64,000 nucleotides of DNA from Haematococcus lacustris (Eukaryota; Chlorophyta; Chlorophyceae; Chlamydomonadales; Haematococcaceae): assembly GCA_030144725.1 (NCBI GenBank), contig JASKMD010000013.1, forward strand, positions 4,530,492 through 4,594,491. Reading direction: 5' to 3'. Position 1 is the stretch's first letter. Every line of letters begins with the position of its first letter. Below the pieces are notes generated by a model, which was given only the letters and a program-made list of their open reading frames with translations, was not told the origin of the DNA and ran no database searches. Position numbers and translations under genes: made by a program. Positions 38,760-47,870 of the stretch are shown piece by piece.

Positions 38760-40493
38760 ATGCAACGCCAAGTCACAGTGGATTGCGGTGCCTCAGCAAC
38801 AGATGGGTACAGCCCAGCCGGCGAGGTGCCCCCTCCTGCCACTAGGCTGCTGGACCTCCCGCCAGCGCTGCTGGATGACATCGCTTGCCGGGTCATGCAG
38901 CTTGGGGCCAGGAGCCAGCTGCCCCTGACCTGCCGTGCCTTCTCTCAGGCACACCTGCTGCACCTCCCAGCCTTGCGCATCCAGCTGGGCAGGCAGTATT
39001 GCGACCAGTTGCTCACACCTCGAGTTGTCGTAGCCCTGCTAGCAAGAACAAGCAAGCTGGCTCTCACCTTGTGGCAGCCAAAGACAGAGGACAGCGAGTG
39101 CTACTCCGATCTGCTGGCCCACACTCTGCCAAAGCTGGACAACTGTGCAGCAGTGGAGGTCTGCAGGCTGGTCGGCGTTGGATCAGTTAACAGTGATAGA
39201 CGCAAGGAGCTGCCCTGCTCACCTGACCTAGCCCAGCGCCTTGTGGACAGCTTCCCGGGTCTGACTGCCCTCGTCCTTAGTTGCCACTCTGTCACCTGCA
39301 GCTGCCTGGCCAGCTTGCTCTCCCACCCTCAACTGTCTCTCCAGGTGCAGCAGCTAGAGCTCCACAGCACCAATGTCAAGCAGCTGCAGCAGCCTGGGCC
39401 TGGGGCGGTGACCCTGGACCCGTTCCAAGGTGCCAGGCTCAAGCAGCTGATTTTTGATGGCCATCGTTGCCACCCATCAGGCAGCTGGCAACCACTGCCT
39501 AACCTGCAGCCTCTGGCACAACACCTGACCCAGCTACACCTCAAGTACCATGTAACAGAGAATGAGGGTCCAGAGGTCCTGGTGCAGTTCTTGCAACCTC
39601 TGGCTCAGCTGCAGGTTCTCACTCTATCCGGCCAGTACCAGCTGGAGGGCCTGACTGAGGTGCTGCAAGCGCTGCCTCAGCTCCACACCCTGCAGCTGCC
39701 AAAAACACAAATCAAGGACCAGCAACAGTTTGACACACTGCTAGCAGCCACCCAGCTCACCAGCCTCCAGCTAGGAGGTGTTGAAAAGCTGGACACCTCA
39801 TGTGCAGATGCACCTTGCAGCTGGCAGCAGCTGGAGCTGCTTGGGACTATTGACTGGAGGGCACTCGCTGATCTGCCCCTGCACTCCCTCTCCCAGCCTC
39901 TGATGTTGGGGACACTGGACATCAGTGTGGAGGACATCTCCAAGCCTCAGGTGGCAGCGGCACTACACAACATGGCATGTGCGTGTAAGGTGCCAGTGAA
40001 GATTAAGCGTATGCAACTTAGTACGCTGAGCGTGGAAGATGAACGATCTGGCGTCATTACTCTAATGTCCCTACAGCAGCAGAGGGAGGACATGGCGGTG
40101 CTGGTAGCTCTGCTGCAACCGCTGCGGTGCTGCGGCCCGGTGGTAGTCCATCACCTGCATGGAGTCACAGCCGCTGACGTCCAGGCACTGGCTCCATTGT
40201 GCCGGGACTGTACCCACTTTCAGCTGGGGTATGGCAGCGTGGAGCTCTCTCTGGAGTTCTGGCACCAGCTGGTGCAGCTCATGCCCGCTGTGCAGGAGGT
40301 CACCTTCACCAGTATTGAGGAGTCTGTTTCTGAAGCCATGCACCAGTCACTGCAGCTCATGGCTGAGCAGCCCTGGGCACGCTGGCTGGACATCATAGTC
40401 TGGTCTGGTCTCTTCTACACCTTTGAGGTGCCTGCATGTTGGCAGGATGACAGCTGGTCCAAGAGAGGCATCTTCAAAGTGACAATTGAATGA
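38760..40493 (+). CDS. F-box-like/LRR protein, subfamily 2 (gene 9), usual start ATG lost
   Basis: The codon that is ATG in all paralogues is TTG here (38745-38747), although the following frame is intact for 582 codons. The next in-frame ATG is codon 6 at 38760, giving 577 residues with only five lost. An out-of-frame ATG lies just before it. F-box-like segment and LRR-like turns as in gene 2. A-D-A-P-C-S-W-Q-Q lies near residue 350 and M-A-E-Q-P-W-A-R-W-L near 535; the end is G-I-F-K-V-T-I-E. It is the most divergent of the three subfamily 2 genes. Probably functional from codon 6. Confidence 0.75.
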   Translation: MQRQVTVDCGASATDGYSPAGEVPPPATRLLDLPPALLDDIACRVMQLGARSQLPLTCRAFSQAHLLHLPALRIQLGRQYCDQLLTPRVVVALLARTSKLALTLWQPKTEDSECYSDLLAHTLPKLDNCAAVEVCRLVGVGSVNSDRRKELPCSPDLAQRLVDSFPGLTALVLSCHSVTCSCLASLLSHPQLSLQVQQLELHSTNVKQLQQPGPGAVTLDPFQGARLKQLIFDGHRCHPSGSWQPLPNLQPLAQHLTQLHLKYHVTENEGPEVLVQFLQPLAQLQVLTLSGQYQLEGLTEVLQALPQLHTLQLPKTQIKDQQQFDTLLAATQLTSLQLGGVEKLDTSCADAPCSWQQLELLGTIDWRALADLPLHSLSQPLMLGTLDISVEDISKPQVAAALHNMACACKVPVKIKRMQLSTLSVEDERSGVITLMSLQQQREDMAVLVALLQPLRCCGPVVVHHLHGVTAADVQALAPLCRDCTHFQLGYGSVELSLEFWHQLVQLMPAVQEVTFTSIEESVSEAMHQSLQLMAEQPWARWLDIIVWSGLFYTFEVPACWQDDSWSKRGIFKVTIE

Positions 40494-41072
40494 TGTGCAC
40501 ATGAATCATGGGGGCATGCTTAGCTATGCGCGTCAGTTATGATATGACATGGTGGGGTGTGTGCATGTGCAGTGCTAATGCCATGATGTTGTATGCCTGT
40601 GTTGCTGATAAGTGCAGGCTGTTTGCAGGCGTTGGTGCTCTGTGATGTTGTGTGTTATGAATGGGTTCTCGAATAATGTGCAGGCCATTGGCAGTAGTAA
40701 CCATGATGAGGTGCACAGGTGGTGTGCTTCTCTGTAAACTTATACTTTGGTCCCAAGTGCAGCAGGCAGTGCACAATCTGCACACTCTGAATCCCAGGTG
40801 CAGCCGGCAGCGCACAATCTGCACACGCTGAATACCAGCGGTGATAAGCCCCAGCGGTGTTTGGCCCCAACAGCAGCCCAAGCAGGGTGCCATGCAGTCA
40901 ACCAGGTGGCAGCTGGGTTGTGGTGGAGGTGTGGGCGGTGGCTGCAGAGTTGAGGTGCTGAGGGTGAGGGCGGATGGGGAGTGACTGCAAGGCTACCAGC
41001 ACCACCAGCATGGCGCGGTGCATGTTGTCACACACACCCAGCAGAGGGTCGCCATCGGGTTACATGTGCTGC
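40494..41072 (+). repeat. 3' flank of subfamily 2, copy 2
   Basis: Same flank as 4935-5480, with a tandem duplication near 40745-40830 (GCAGCGCACAATCTGCACAC). Broken at 41081 by a MITE and resuming at 41464. Confidence 0.75.
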
Positions 41073-41080
41073 GCGGACGC

Positions 41081-41455
41081 TAAGGCGCGCCCGAAATAAT
41101 CTTTAAGATATGACCCCATATGATCAAGCATGATGGAATATGATGAAAACTAATTAAGCCAAAACTCGCAAAACTCCGTAACCTCATTGCCGTGGTCTCA
41201 ACCTGGTTTCAACCAAAGTCTCAATCGTGATATAATTTGAAGGAGAGTAGAGGAGTGTTGCTAACTACAATTGAGAGTGATACTGGTTTTGGAGGGCGTC
41301 AAACCCTCTTTACACTTGGGGTTCCCAGGTGTGTTAGTGTGGCGATCTGCCACATTGTCCTCTTGACTACAGACCCGGTCATATCACATCTTTAAGCCAT
41401 CATATTCAGTCATATGACCAATTCCTCAGCAAGTCATATGATCGGTCGCGCCCTA
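41081..41455. mobile_element. hAT-type MITE, 375 bp
   Basis: Flanked by perfect 8-bp direct repeats GCGGACGC (41073-41080 and 41456-41463). The ends are TAAGGCGCGCCCGA and TCGGTCGCGCCCTA, inverted repeats matching at 12 of 14 positions. They fit the Y-A-R-N-G start of hAT elements. AT-rich relative to its surroundings, with several subterminal CATATGA-type motifs near both ends. No transposase. The related flanks near 5490 and 54165(-) lack it, showing the empty site. Confidence 0.88.
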
Positions 41456-41463
41456 GCGGACGC

Positions 41464-42590
41464 TCCTCTACACCCTACACTCACGTAAAGAAGAACATTC
41501 TTAGGAAGCCAATATCCACCCAGGGCATCAGTAGCTGGCTCTACATCGGATAGCTCGGGGAGAAATGCTACATGGTTGTCGGCCTATGGTGATGGGCTGC
41601 CGTGGGCTGGATGATGGTGCACGTCCTCAGACTGTGGAGTGGCCCTTGTTGCACCTGCTCGTCTCGTCTACTGTGCCCAGGAGTCTTGTAGAAGGCTAAC
41701 AGCACAGACACATCATGTGCAGGGGGGTGCTAGATGGTGGCAGCACAAGGAGGGTTGGGCGAACTGGTCAGTCAGGCGTGATGTTGGCATTGACTGCATC
41801 ATTGGCTGTTTGTAGGATGTTTGCATGGACACAGTTGCATGGACAACACAGACATATGATATGCACAGATATGATATGATATGCAAGAGCCTGCTGACCT
41901 GCCGCCCTGCTGCCCTGCTCACATGCCGCCCCGTCCACCTGCTGCCCTGCCGCCCTGCAGAGCAGCAGAGCAGCTGACTCAGGCTGCTGCCTCCAGAGGG
42001 CAGTGTTAGAGCAGAGCAGCAGTGCTGGAGGAGGGTGTCCACTGCTGCCAGCAACCAGCAGGGGGTAGCCTGGTCAGTGGCACTGACAAGCAGCCAGGCT
42101 GACACCCGCACTGCCTGCACATAGCTGCCAGGTTGGGGCCACACAGCACCTGCAGCGGGGGCGCCTGGCTGCAGTGTGTGGCACTGACTACAGACACATG
42201 CACTGTCGAGCTGCCTGGCTGGCCTGGTGGGCGGTGGTGGAGGTAAGGGCCCCCAAGGACCCTCACCCAGCCCAGCCACCCAGGCCCCTGGCCCCTGTCA
42301 GCCCCTCACAGCCTGGGGTGGCGGCAGCGGCAGGGAAGGTTGATGTGGTGTCAGGAGCCAGGCCAAGGCAGGGTGGCGAGGAAATGAGAGGATGCATTGT
42401 GTGCCAGCGGTCATGGGGGTGACTTTGTATTGCACCCATGAATGTCCACTGCCATGGTGGCATGCATCCAACCCGCCATGGCAGTGTTGACTTGTTAGCG
42501 GCATATGCCACCTGCTGTCTGTCTAGTGAGCGGTCGGTTGTAGTGGTTGTGGTCGTGGCTCGCACTGCTATGTAGATACAAAGCAAACAT
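41464..42590. other. Spacer between genes 9 and 10
   Basis: 41464-41545 finishes the subfamily 2 flank. 41546-41885 is unassigned, apart from ATATGATATG repeats near 41860. 41888-42330 is another copy of the CTGCCGCCCTGCAGAGCAGCAG cassette. 42331-42590 is unassigned, with TGCCATGGTGG-like inverted pieces. Confidence 0.45.
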
Positions 42591-42597
42591 CATAAAG

Positions 42598-42925
42598 CTT
42601 CCTCAGCACGGGACATATCAGATATGCCACACAAGAGTCCGTCATTTGAGGGTGATGATGGTAATGGGCTGTTCACGTGACCCGACCCTGACAGAAAGGT
42701 AAGCATGCAGATGCTTGATGTGTAAAGGGGGATGCTTGGTGCAGCCAGCACAAGGAGGAAATGTCGAACAGATGAGGCTGTGTGTTGAACACGTTCGCAG
42801 CATGTGACTGCGTGGTTTGAGTGCCAAGGTAGGAGTTCACAATCCCACCAAAGGAGGGTTACACGATACACCCTAACTGCGATGTTTGAGTGCCAAGGTA
42901 GGAATTCACAATCCCACCAAGGATG
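42598..42925 (+). repeat. Far-upstream block of gene 10
   Basis: Matches 12975-13220 and, inverted, 56995-57180 (CCGTCATTTGAGG, TTCACGTGACCCGACCC, AGGTAAGCATGCAGATGC). Ends with a duplicated TTTGAGTGCCAAGGTAGGA (about 42818 and 42886). Confidence 0.55.
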
Positions 42926-43194
42926 CCATTGACTGCGGTATTGACTGGCTTTTCCTCAATGGTTTTGCGAGGGTGATGCGTGGCACATATTGTGCACAAT
43001 GCAATCCTGGATAGTAGCAGGATTTAAGAGGGTTGAGGAGGTTTATTGGGTTTTGAGCGGTTGAGTGGAGTCAGGGGTTTTAGGAAAGAAAGGGAATTAT
43101 ATAAGAGGGATTTATATGAGAGGGCGAACAGATTCAACAGTCTGGTCGACGTGTCCGTAGCAATGGCGACTGCAAGCTGCAAATGCAATTGCCG

Positions 43195-43450
43195 CTATTC
43201 GCAGTCTGGCTCATCCACCGATGATGCCCGTGTCGCCTAGGCGCATCGCCCTCGGCTTCGTGCGAAGCTCCCTGCTCGGCGGGTCGCGTGGCCCAGCTGG
43301 CTGTATCATCGGGCTGCACAGCCCACAGGCACACAGGCCCACCCAACCAACTGCTCGTAAGTCATCAGAAGCGCCTGTGGGAGTAGCCAGCGAGTAGTGT
43401 TTCTCGCCAGCTGTGATCTTCTGGCTTATGTCTGAGGTCCACGCTACTGT
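43195..43450 (+). promoter_or_regulatory. Upstream block of gene 10
   Basis: GTGTCGCCTAGGCGCATCG, CCCTCGGCTTCGTGCGAAGC, GCTCGTAAGTCATCAGAAG and GGCTTATGTCTGAGGTCCAC. Close to 31580-31800. Confidence 0.4.
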
Positions 43451-43524
43451 TCTCTTTTTGCTCTGCAGGCTGAATCAAGGGCATCACCGAGAGCAGTGAG
43501 CTGAGAGCAGCCAGGAGCAACCAG

Positions 43525-43626
43525 GTACGTACCCACACCCACTCATCCAGCCAATCATACGCTGCTGCTGCTACTGCTACTGGCGCCTTCACACCCTGAC
43601 AGCCTTGTTGCTCCACCCACTCTGCA
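43525..43626 (+). other. Leader intron of LRR gene 10
   Basis: 102 bp, donor GTACGTACC, acceptor CTCTGCAG. Confidence 0.7.
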
Positions 43627-43647
43627 GGTCAATAGGCAGTCCCAGCT

Positions 43648-45426
43648 ATGAGTCAGCGTGACATGCAACATCAAGTCACAGTGGATGGCGGTGCCTCAGC
43701 AACAGATGGGTACAGCCCAGCCGGCCAGGCGCCCCCTCCTGCCACTAGGCTGCTGGACCTCCCGCCAGTGCTGCTGGATGGCATCGCTTGCCGGGTCATG
43801 CAGCTTGGGGCCGAGAGCCAGCTGCCCCTGACCTGCCGCACCTTCTCACTGGCCCGCCTGCTGCACATCCCAGCCTTGCGCATCCAGCTGGGCAGGCAGT
43901 GCTGCAACCAGCTGCTCACGCCCCGTGTTGTTGCAGCCCTGCAAGCGAGGACAAGCAAGCTGGCTCTCACCTTGTGGCAGCCAGAGACAGAGGACAGCAT
44001 TTATTACAACAAGCAGTTGGCTCCCACCTTGCAGCTGCCGCAGACAGAGTACATGCAAGATTACACCAACCTGCTGGCCCATGCCCTGGCAAAACTTGAC
44101 AACTGTGCAGCAGTGGAGGTCTGCAAGTTGGTCAGCAGCGGCACATATGACCTCAACAGTTACAGGCATCTGCGCTGCTCACCTGGCCTTGCCCAGCAAC
44201 TGCTGGACAGCTTCCCCAGCCTGACTGCCCTTACCCTGGAGGGGCTCTGTGTCTCAAGCGATGCGCTAGCCAGCCTGCTCTCCCACCCGCCGCTGGCCAT
44301 GCAGCTGCAGCAACTACATTTTGACTGCCCCAGTTTGACTGCCCCAGATGGCGATGAGCCTGGAGCAATGGCCACTATGTTCCAAGGTCTGCATTTAATG
44401 CAGCTCAGCATAGCTGCCATACAGCCTGGTACACCACCATTGCCTAGCTTTCAGCCCCTAGCGCAACACCTGACCCAGCTGACCCTCACGATTGAGAGCC
44501 ATCTTTACACTAACCTCAGCTTCTTTATGGAGTATTTGCAACCACTGGCTCAGCTGCAGGTGCTGACTGTATCCAACCTTGATGGCCTGGAGGGGCTGAA
44601 TGAGCTGCTGCAGGCACTACCGCAGCTTCATACCCTGCAGCTGCCTGACGCAGCAGTATCTGGCAACCAGCAGCTCAAAGCACTCCTTGCAGCCACCCAG
44701 CTCACACACCTCCAGCTAGGTTGTGTCGAAAAGCTGGACACCTCATGTGCAGATGCCCCTTGCAGCTGGCAGCGGCTGGAGCTGACAGGGGGGATTACCA
44801 AGAGCGCCATTGCGTGCCTGCCCCTGCACTCCCTCTCCCAGCTAGTGCTGGGGTACCATCATATCCATGTGCAGGAAAACCTTCACCCTGAGGTGGCAGT
44901 TGCACTCCACCTCGTGGCACAAGCGTGCAAGGTGCCAGTGCAGATCACTGGGCTAGCATTGAACATGCGAAGCCTGGTGCACTTTAAGATCATCAGCCTC
45001 GTACTCCTACAGCGGCAGAGGGAGGACCTGTCGGTGCTGGTAGCTTTGCTGGAAACGCTGAAGTGCTGCGGCGAGGTGGTGGTCCGTGGCCTGCATGAAG
45101 TCACAGCCGCTGATGTCCTGGCACTGGCTCCATTGTGCCAGGACTGCACCCATTTTGCGCTGTGGTACGGCAGCCTGACCCCCACACTGGAGTTCTGGCA
45201 CCAGCTGGTGCAGCTCATGCCCGCTGTGCAGAAGGTCACTTTTTACGATGTAAGGGGGTGTGTTTCTGCAGCCATGCACCAGTCATTGCAGCTCATGGCT
45301 GAGCAGCCCTGGGCACGATGGCTGGACATCACACTTCACTTCAGGGCATCTCGGCCCCCTGCATGTTGGCAGGCTGGCAGCTGGTTGAAGGCTGGTTTAT
45401 TTAAAGTGAGAATGAGGACTAAGTGA
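43648..45426 (+). CDS. F-box-like/LRR protein, subfamily 1 (gene 10)
   Basis: 592 intact codons. F-box-like residues about 35-81 (L-L-D-L-P-P-V-L-L-D-G-I). Insertion T-E-Y-M-Q-D-Y-T-N-L-L near 135. The central part has the subfamily 2-like V-E-K-L-D-T-S-C-A-D-A-P-C-S-W-Q-R (near 365). M-A-E-Q-P-W-A-R-W-L lies near 550. The last 40 residues (D-I-T-L-H-F-R-A-S-R-P-P-A-C-W) are otherwise found only in gene 1. It therefore looks like a mosaic of three paralogues. Confidence 0.86.
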   Translation: MSQRDMQHQVTVDGGASATDGYSPAGQAPPPATRLLDLPPVLLDGIACRVMQLGAESQLPLTCRTFSLARLLHIPALRIQLGRQCCNQLLTPRVVAALQARTSKLALTLWQPETEDSIYYNKQLAPTLQLPQTEYMQDYTNLLAHALAKLDNCAAVEVCKLVSSGTYDLNSYRHLRCSPGLAQQLLDSFPSLTALTLEGLCVSSDALASLLSHPPLAMQLQQLHFDCPSLTAPDGDEPGAMATMFQGLHLMQLSIAAIQPGTPPLPSFQPLAQHLTQLTLTIESHLYTNLSFFMEYLQPLAQLQVLTVSNLDGLEGLNELLQALPQLHTLQLPDAAVSGNQQLKALLAATQLTHLQLGCVEKLDTSCADAPCSWQRLELTGGITKSAIACLPLHSLSQLVLGYHHIHVQENLHPEVAVALHLVAQACKVPVQITGLALNMRSLVHFKIISLVLLQRQREDLSVLVALLETLKCCGEVVVRGLHEVTAADVLALAPLCQDCTHFALWYGSLTPTLEFWHQLVQLMPAVQKVTFYDVRGCVSAAMHQSLQLMAEQPWARWLDITLHFRASRPPACWQAGSWLKAGLFKVRMRTK

Positions 45427-45895
45427 TTGCTGGTTAATCTGGCGACTGATTGTGGTTGACAACACGGCCTTGATGCTTTGTGGTGTTTCGTGCATGCCAC
45501 AGTATTGACTGCTGCCATGCTAGGAGACCCAGGAAAGATGACACCAACAAGACATGCATGGCTTGTCAAGACTAGACAGCTTCAACGCTTGCATCATGCT
45601 TGATATCATCAGCTTTGTCATCACACTCATTGAGCGTGCCCTGACACCATGCTTGACAGTAGTGGCCAGGCAGGGTCGGTGTTGTATGTAAAGCTAAGTT
45701 GTCAAGTGTTGAGTCTGATGTGACAGTGGCTGAGAGGTTGCATGGGAAGAACCCTAGGCAACATGAGAAACGCATTGTGTATAACACGAGGGGTGAGATG
45801 ATTGCTCTTCATTCCGTTTCACAGGATGTGACCATCCAGCACAGCTAGGGTCAGGGTAAGTCCAGCACAGTTAGCACGACCAGCACACTGACTCT
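45427..45895 (+). repeat. Conserved 3' flank of gene 10
   Basis: Subfamily 1 3' blocks (CAGCTTCAACGCTTGCATC, GAGAGGTTGCATGGGAAG). No gene. Confidence 0.6.
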
Positions 45896-46305
45896 GCTGC
45901 TGCAGTGCTGTCCCTCAATGTTCCTGACCCCATTTCAAATTGGCATGGCCTGCCTCATTACCTTCACATTGGCCTGGCCTGACCTGGTGCAGCCTGTTGC
46001 AGGGTCTCACCTGCCGGCCACACAAGTCTCCAAGTTGCTCGGCCAAACCTTTCCACTGTGGGCTTGATGCTTGGAGGTGCCTTGTCTACTTTGCGGGATG
46101 CCTGGTCTGCTCTCTGCCCTCATGCAGGCCATGCCTGGAGCAGCAGGGTGGGGCAGAGTGTGTGGGAGGGGCTTGCACTGCAGCCTGCCCACCTGCACCC
46201 TTCCAGCCCTTCGCCCTGGACCCAGTTGGGCTGCACATATGACCTTGCCCAGCGCCTGGTGGACATCATCCCCTGACGGCCCTTGGCCTGCATGGCTACT
46301 CTGTT

Positions 46306-46342
46306 ACCTGTACCCGTACCCGTACCCGTACCCGTACCTACT
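46306..46342. repeat. TACCCG hexanucleotide repeat
   Basis: Five TACCCG units between CCTG and TACCTACTCC; a related unexpanded stretch is at 11333-11350. Confidence 0.85.
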
Positions 46343-46390
46343 CCTTTACCTGACTACACACGCACTATCCCACCCGCCGCTGGCCCTGCA

Positions 46391-46964
46391 GCTGCAGCAG
46401 CCTCTGGGCCTTAGCAGCAGCACTGTCATCCAGCAGCCACAGCAGCCTGGGCCTTAGCAGCAGCACTGTCATCCAGCAGCCACAGCAGCCTGGGCCTTAG
46501 CAGCAGCACTGTCATCCAGCAGCCACAGCAGCCTGGGCCTTAGCAGCAGCACTGTCATCCAGCAGCTGCAGCAGCCTGGACCTTAGCAGCAGCACTGTCA
46601 TCCAGCAGCTGCAGCAGCCTGGGCCTTAGCAGCAGCACTGTCATCCAGCAGCCACAGCAGCCTGGGCCTTAGCAGCAGCACTGTCATCCAGCAGCCACAG
46701 CAGCCTGGACCTTAGCAGCAGCACTGTCATCCAGCAGCCACAGCAGCCTGGACCTTAGCAGCAGCACTGTCATCCAGCAGCTGCAGCAGCCTGGACCTTA
46801 GCAGCAGCACTGTCATCCAGCAGCCACAGCAGCCTGGACCTTAGCAGCAGCACTGTCATCCAGCAGCTGCAGCAGCCTGGACCTTAGCAGCAGCACTGTC
46901 ATCCAGCAGCCACAGCAGCCTGGACCTTAGCAGCAGCACTGTCATCCAGCAGCTGCAGCAGCCT
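46391..46964 (+). repeat. 43-bp minisatellite, 13 units, born from an LRR segment
   Basis: CCTTAGCAGCAGCACTGTC recurs every 43 bp from 46409 to 46925. Units vary at CAGCCACAGCAG versus CAGCTGCAGCAG and at GGGCC versus GGACC. The unit corresponds to the coding segment L-Q-Q-L-D-L-S-S-T-T-I of intact subfamily 3 genes. It is present once in decayed copy P1 (about 11398-11440). Confidence 0.93.
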
Positions 46965-47365
46965 GGGACATGGTCCACATGGTTGACGTCAGCAAGAAGT
47001 TTGCTGCCAGCGCAGCCGATGTCACAGCACTGGCTCCACTTGCAGCACAGGCCAGCAGTGTGCCAGGCCTGCAGCCGCCTCAGGTTCCGCTGTAGCAGCA
47101 CTGTTCCGAGCCTCGCTAGACTTTTGGCAGCAGCTGGTGCAGCTCATGCCTGCAGTGCAGCAGGTCACTTTGTGGTCTGTGGAGGGTGCTGCCACTTAGC
47201 CCATGTGCGAGTCACGGCTGTTGATGGCTGGGCAGCCCTGGGCCAGGTGGCTGGTCATCAGGGTCAGTGCTGCAGGGCGGCCGTTGCTTGCATGGTGCAT
47301 GGACATGAACAATGTGTTCAACAACTTGTCTCAGCCGGGCCGCATCAAGGTAGTGTTTGGTGCTT

Positions 47366-47870
47366 AGTGCCAGTGGCTAGGGCTAGATCACTGCACTGGC
47401 GCTGAGCATGATGGCGGTGCTGGATCATGGCAGGCGGTAGTGAGCCAGCAGCCACCTGCAGCCAGGTCAGTGTGATGAGGCGTGTGGGATGGCAGGAAGG
47501 CAAGGCCAGGAGCGTGCCCGCCCTGCCTGACATGCATGCACCACAGCCAGGTATGAGTCACTGTGGCTTGCATGTGACATCACACTTCCTCCCATGCACT
47601 CGCCTGCTACAATCTGACCTGGTGCTGGCTGACTGATGACCAGTGTTAGGCTGGCAGGGTCAGGGTGGCCATGAAGTCATGAGCGCATGTGTTGCAAGCG
47701 TTGGCAGTGGCTGGTCTGCAATGCTGGAGCAAGCTGTCAGGGTCAGGGTGCCCTGGGCTGTTACATGTGCATCAGTGAGGGTGATGGGCTGGGTGTAGAT
47801 GTGGTGTAGGGGTGGTGTGACAGGTGCTTGATGCTGCACCATGCATCCTAGCTTTGCCGCCGGCCCAGAC
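47366..47870 (+). repeat. Block downstream of decayed LRR copies, copy 5
   Basis: Same block as 11773 and 22659, running directly into a Fanzor-like copy. Confidence 0.75.

Larger units (their letters stand above)
45900..47365 (+). pseudogene. Decayed LRR gene, copy P5
   Basis: 5' part related to copy P1 (Y-D-L-A-Q-R-L-V-D near 46240; L-S-H-P-P-L-A-L-Q-L-Q-Q near 46370). The LRR strand that follows is amplified 13 times (see 46391). The 3' part keeps L-V-Q-L-M-P-A-V-Q-Q-V-T, M-A-G-Q-P-W-A-R-W-L and G-R-I-K-V-V-F. Confidence 0.78.

Noticed and set aside
46391..46964. CRISPR-like regular array
   Set aside because: Units abut without unique spacers; it is a minisatellite in a eukaryotic genome.
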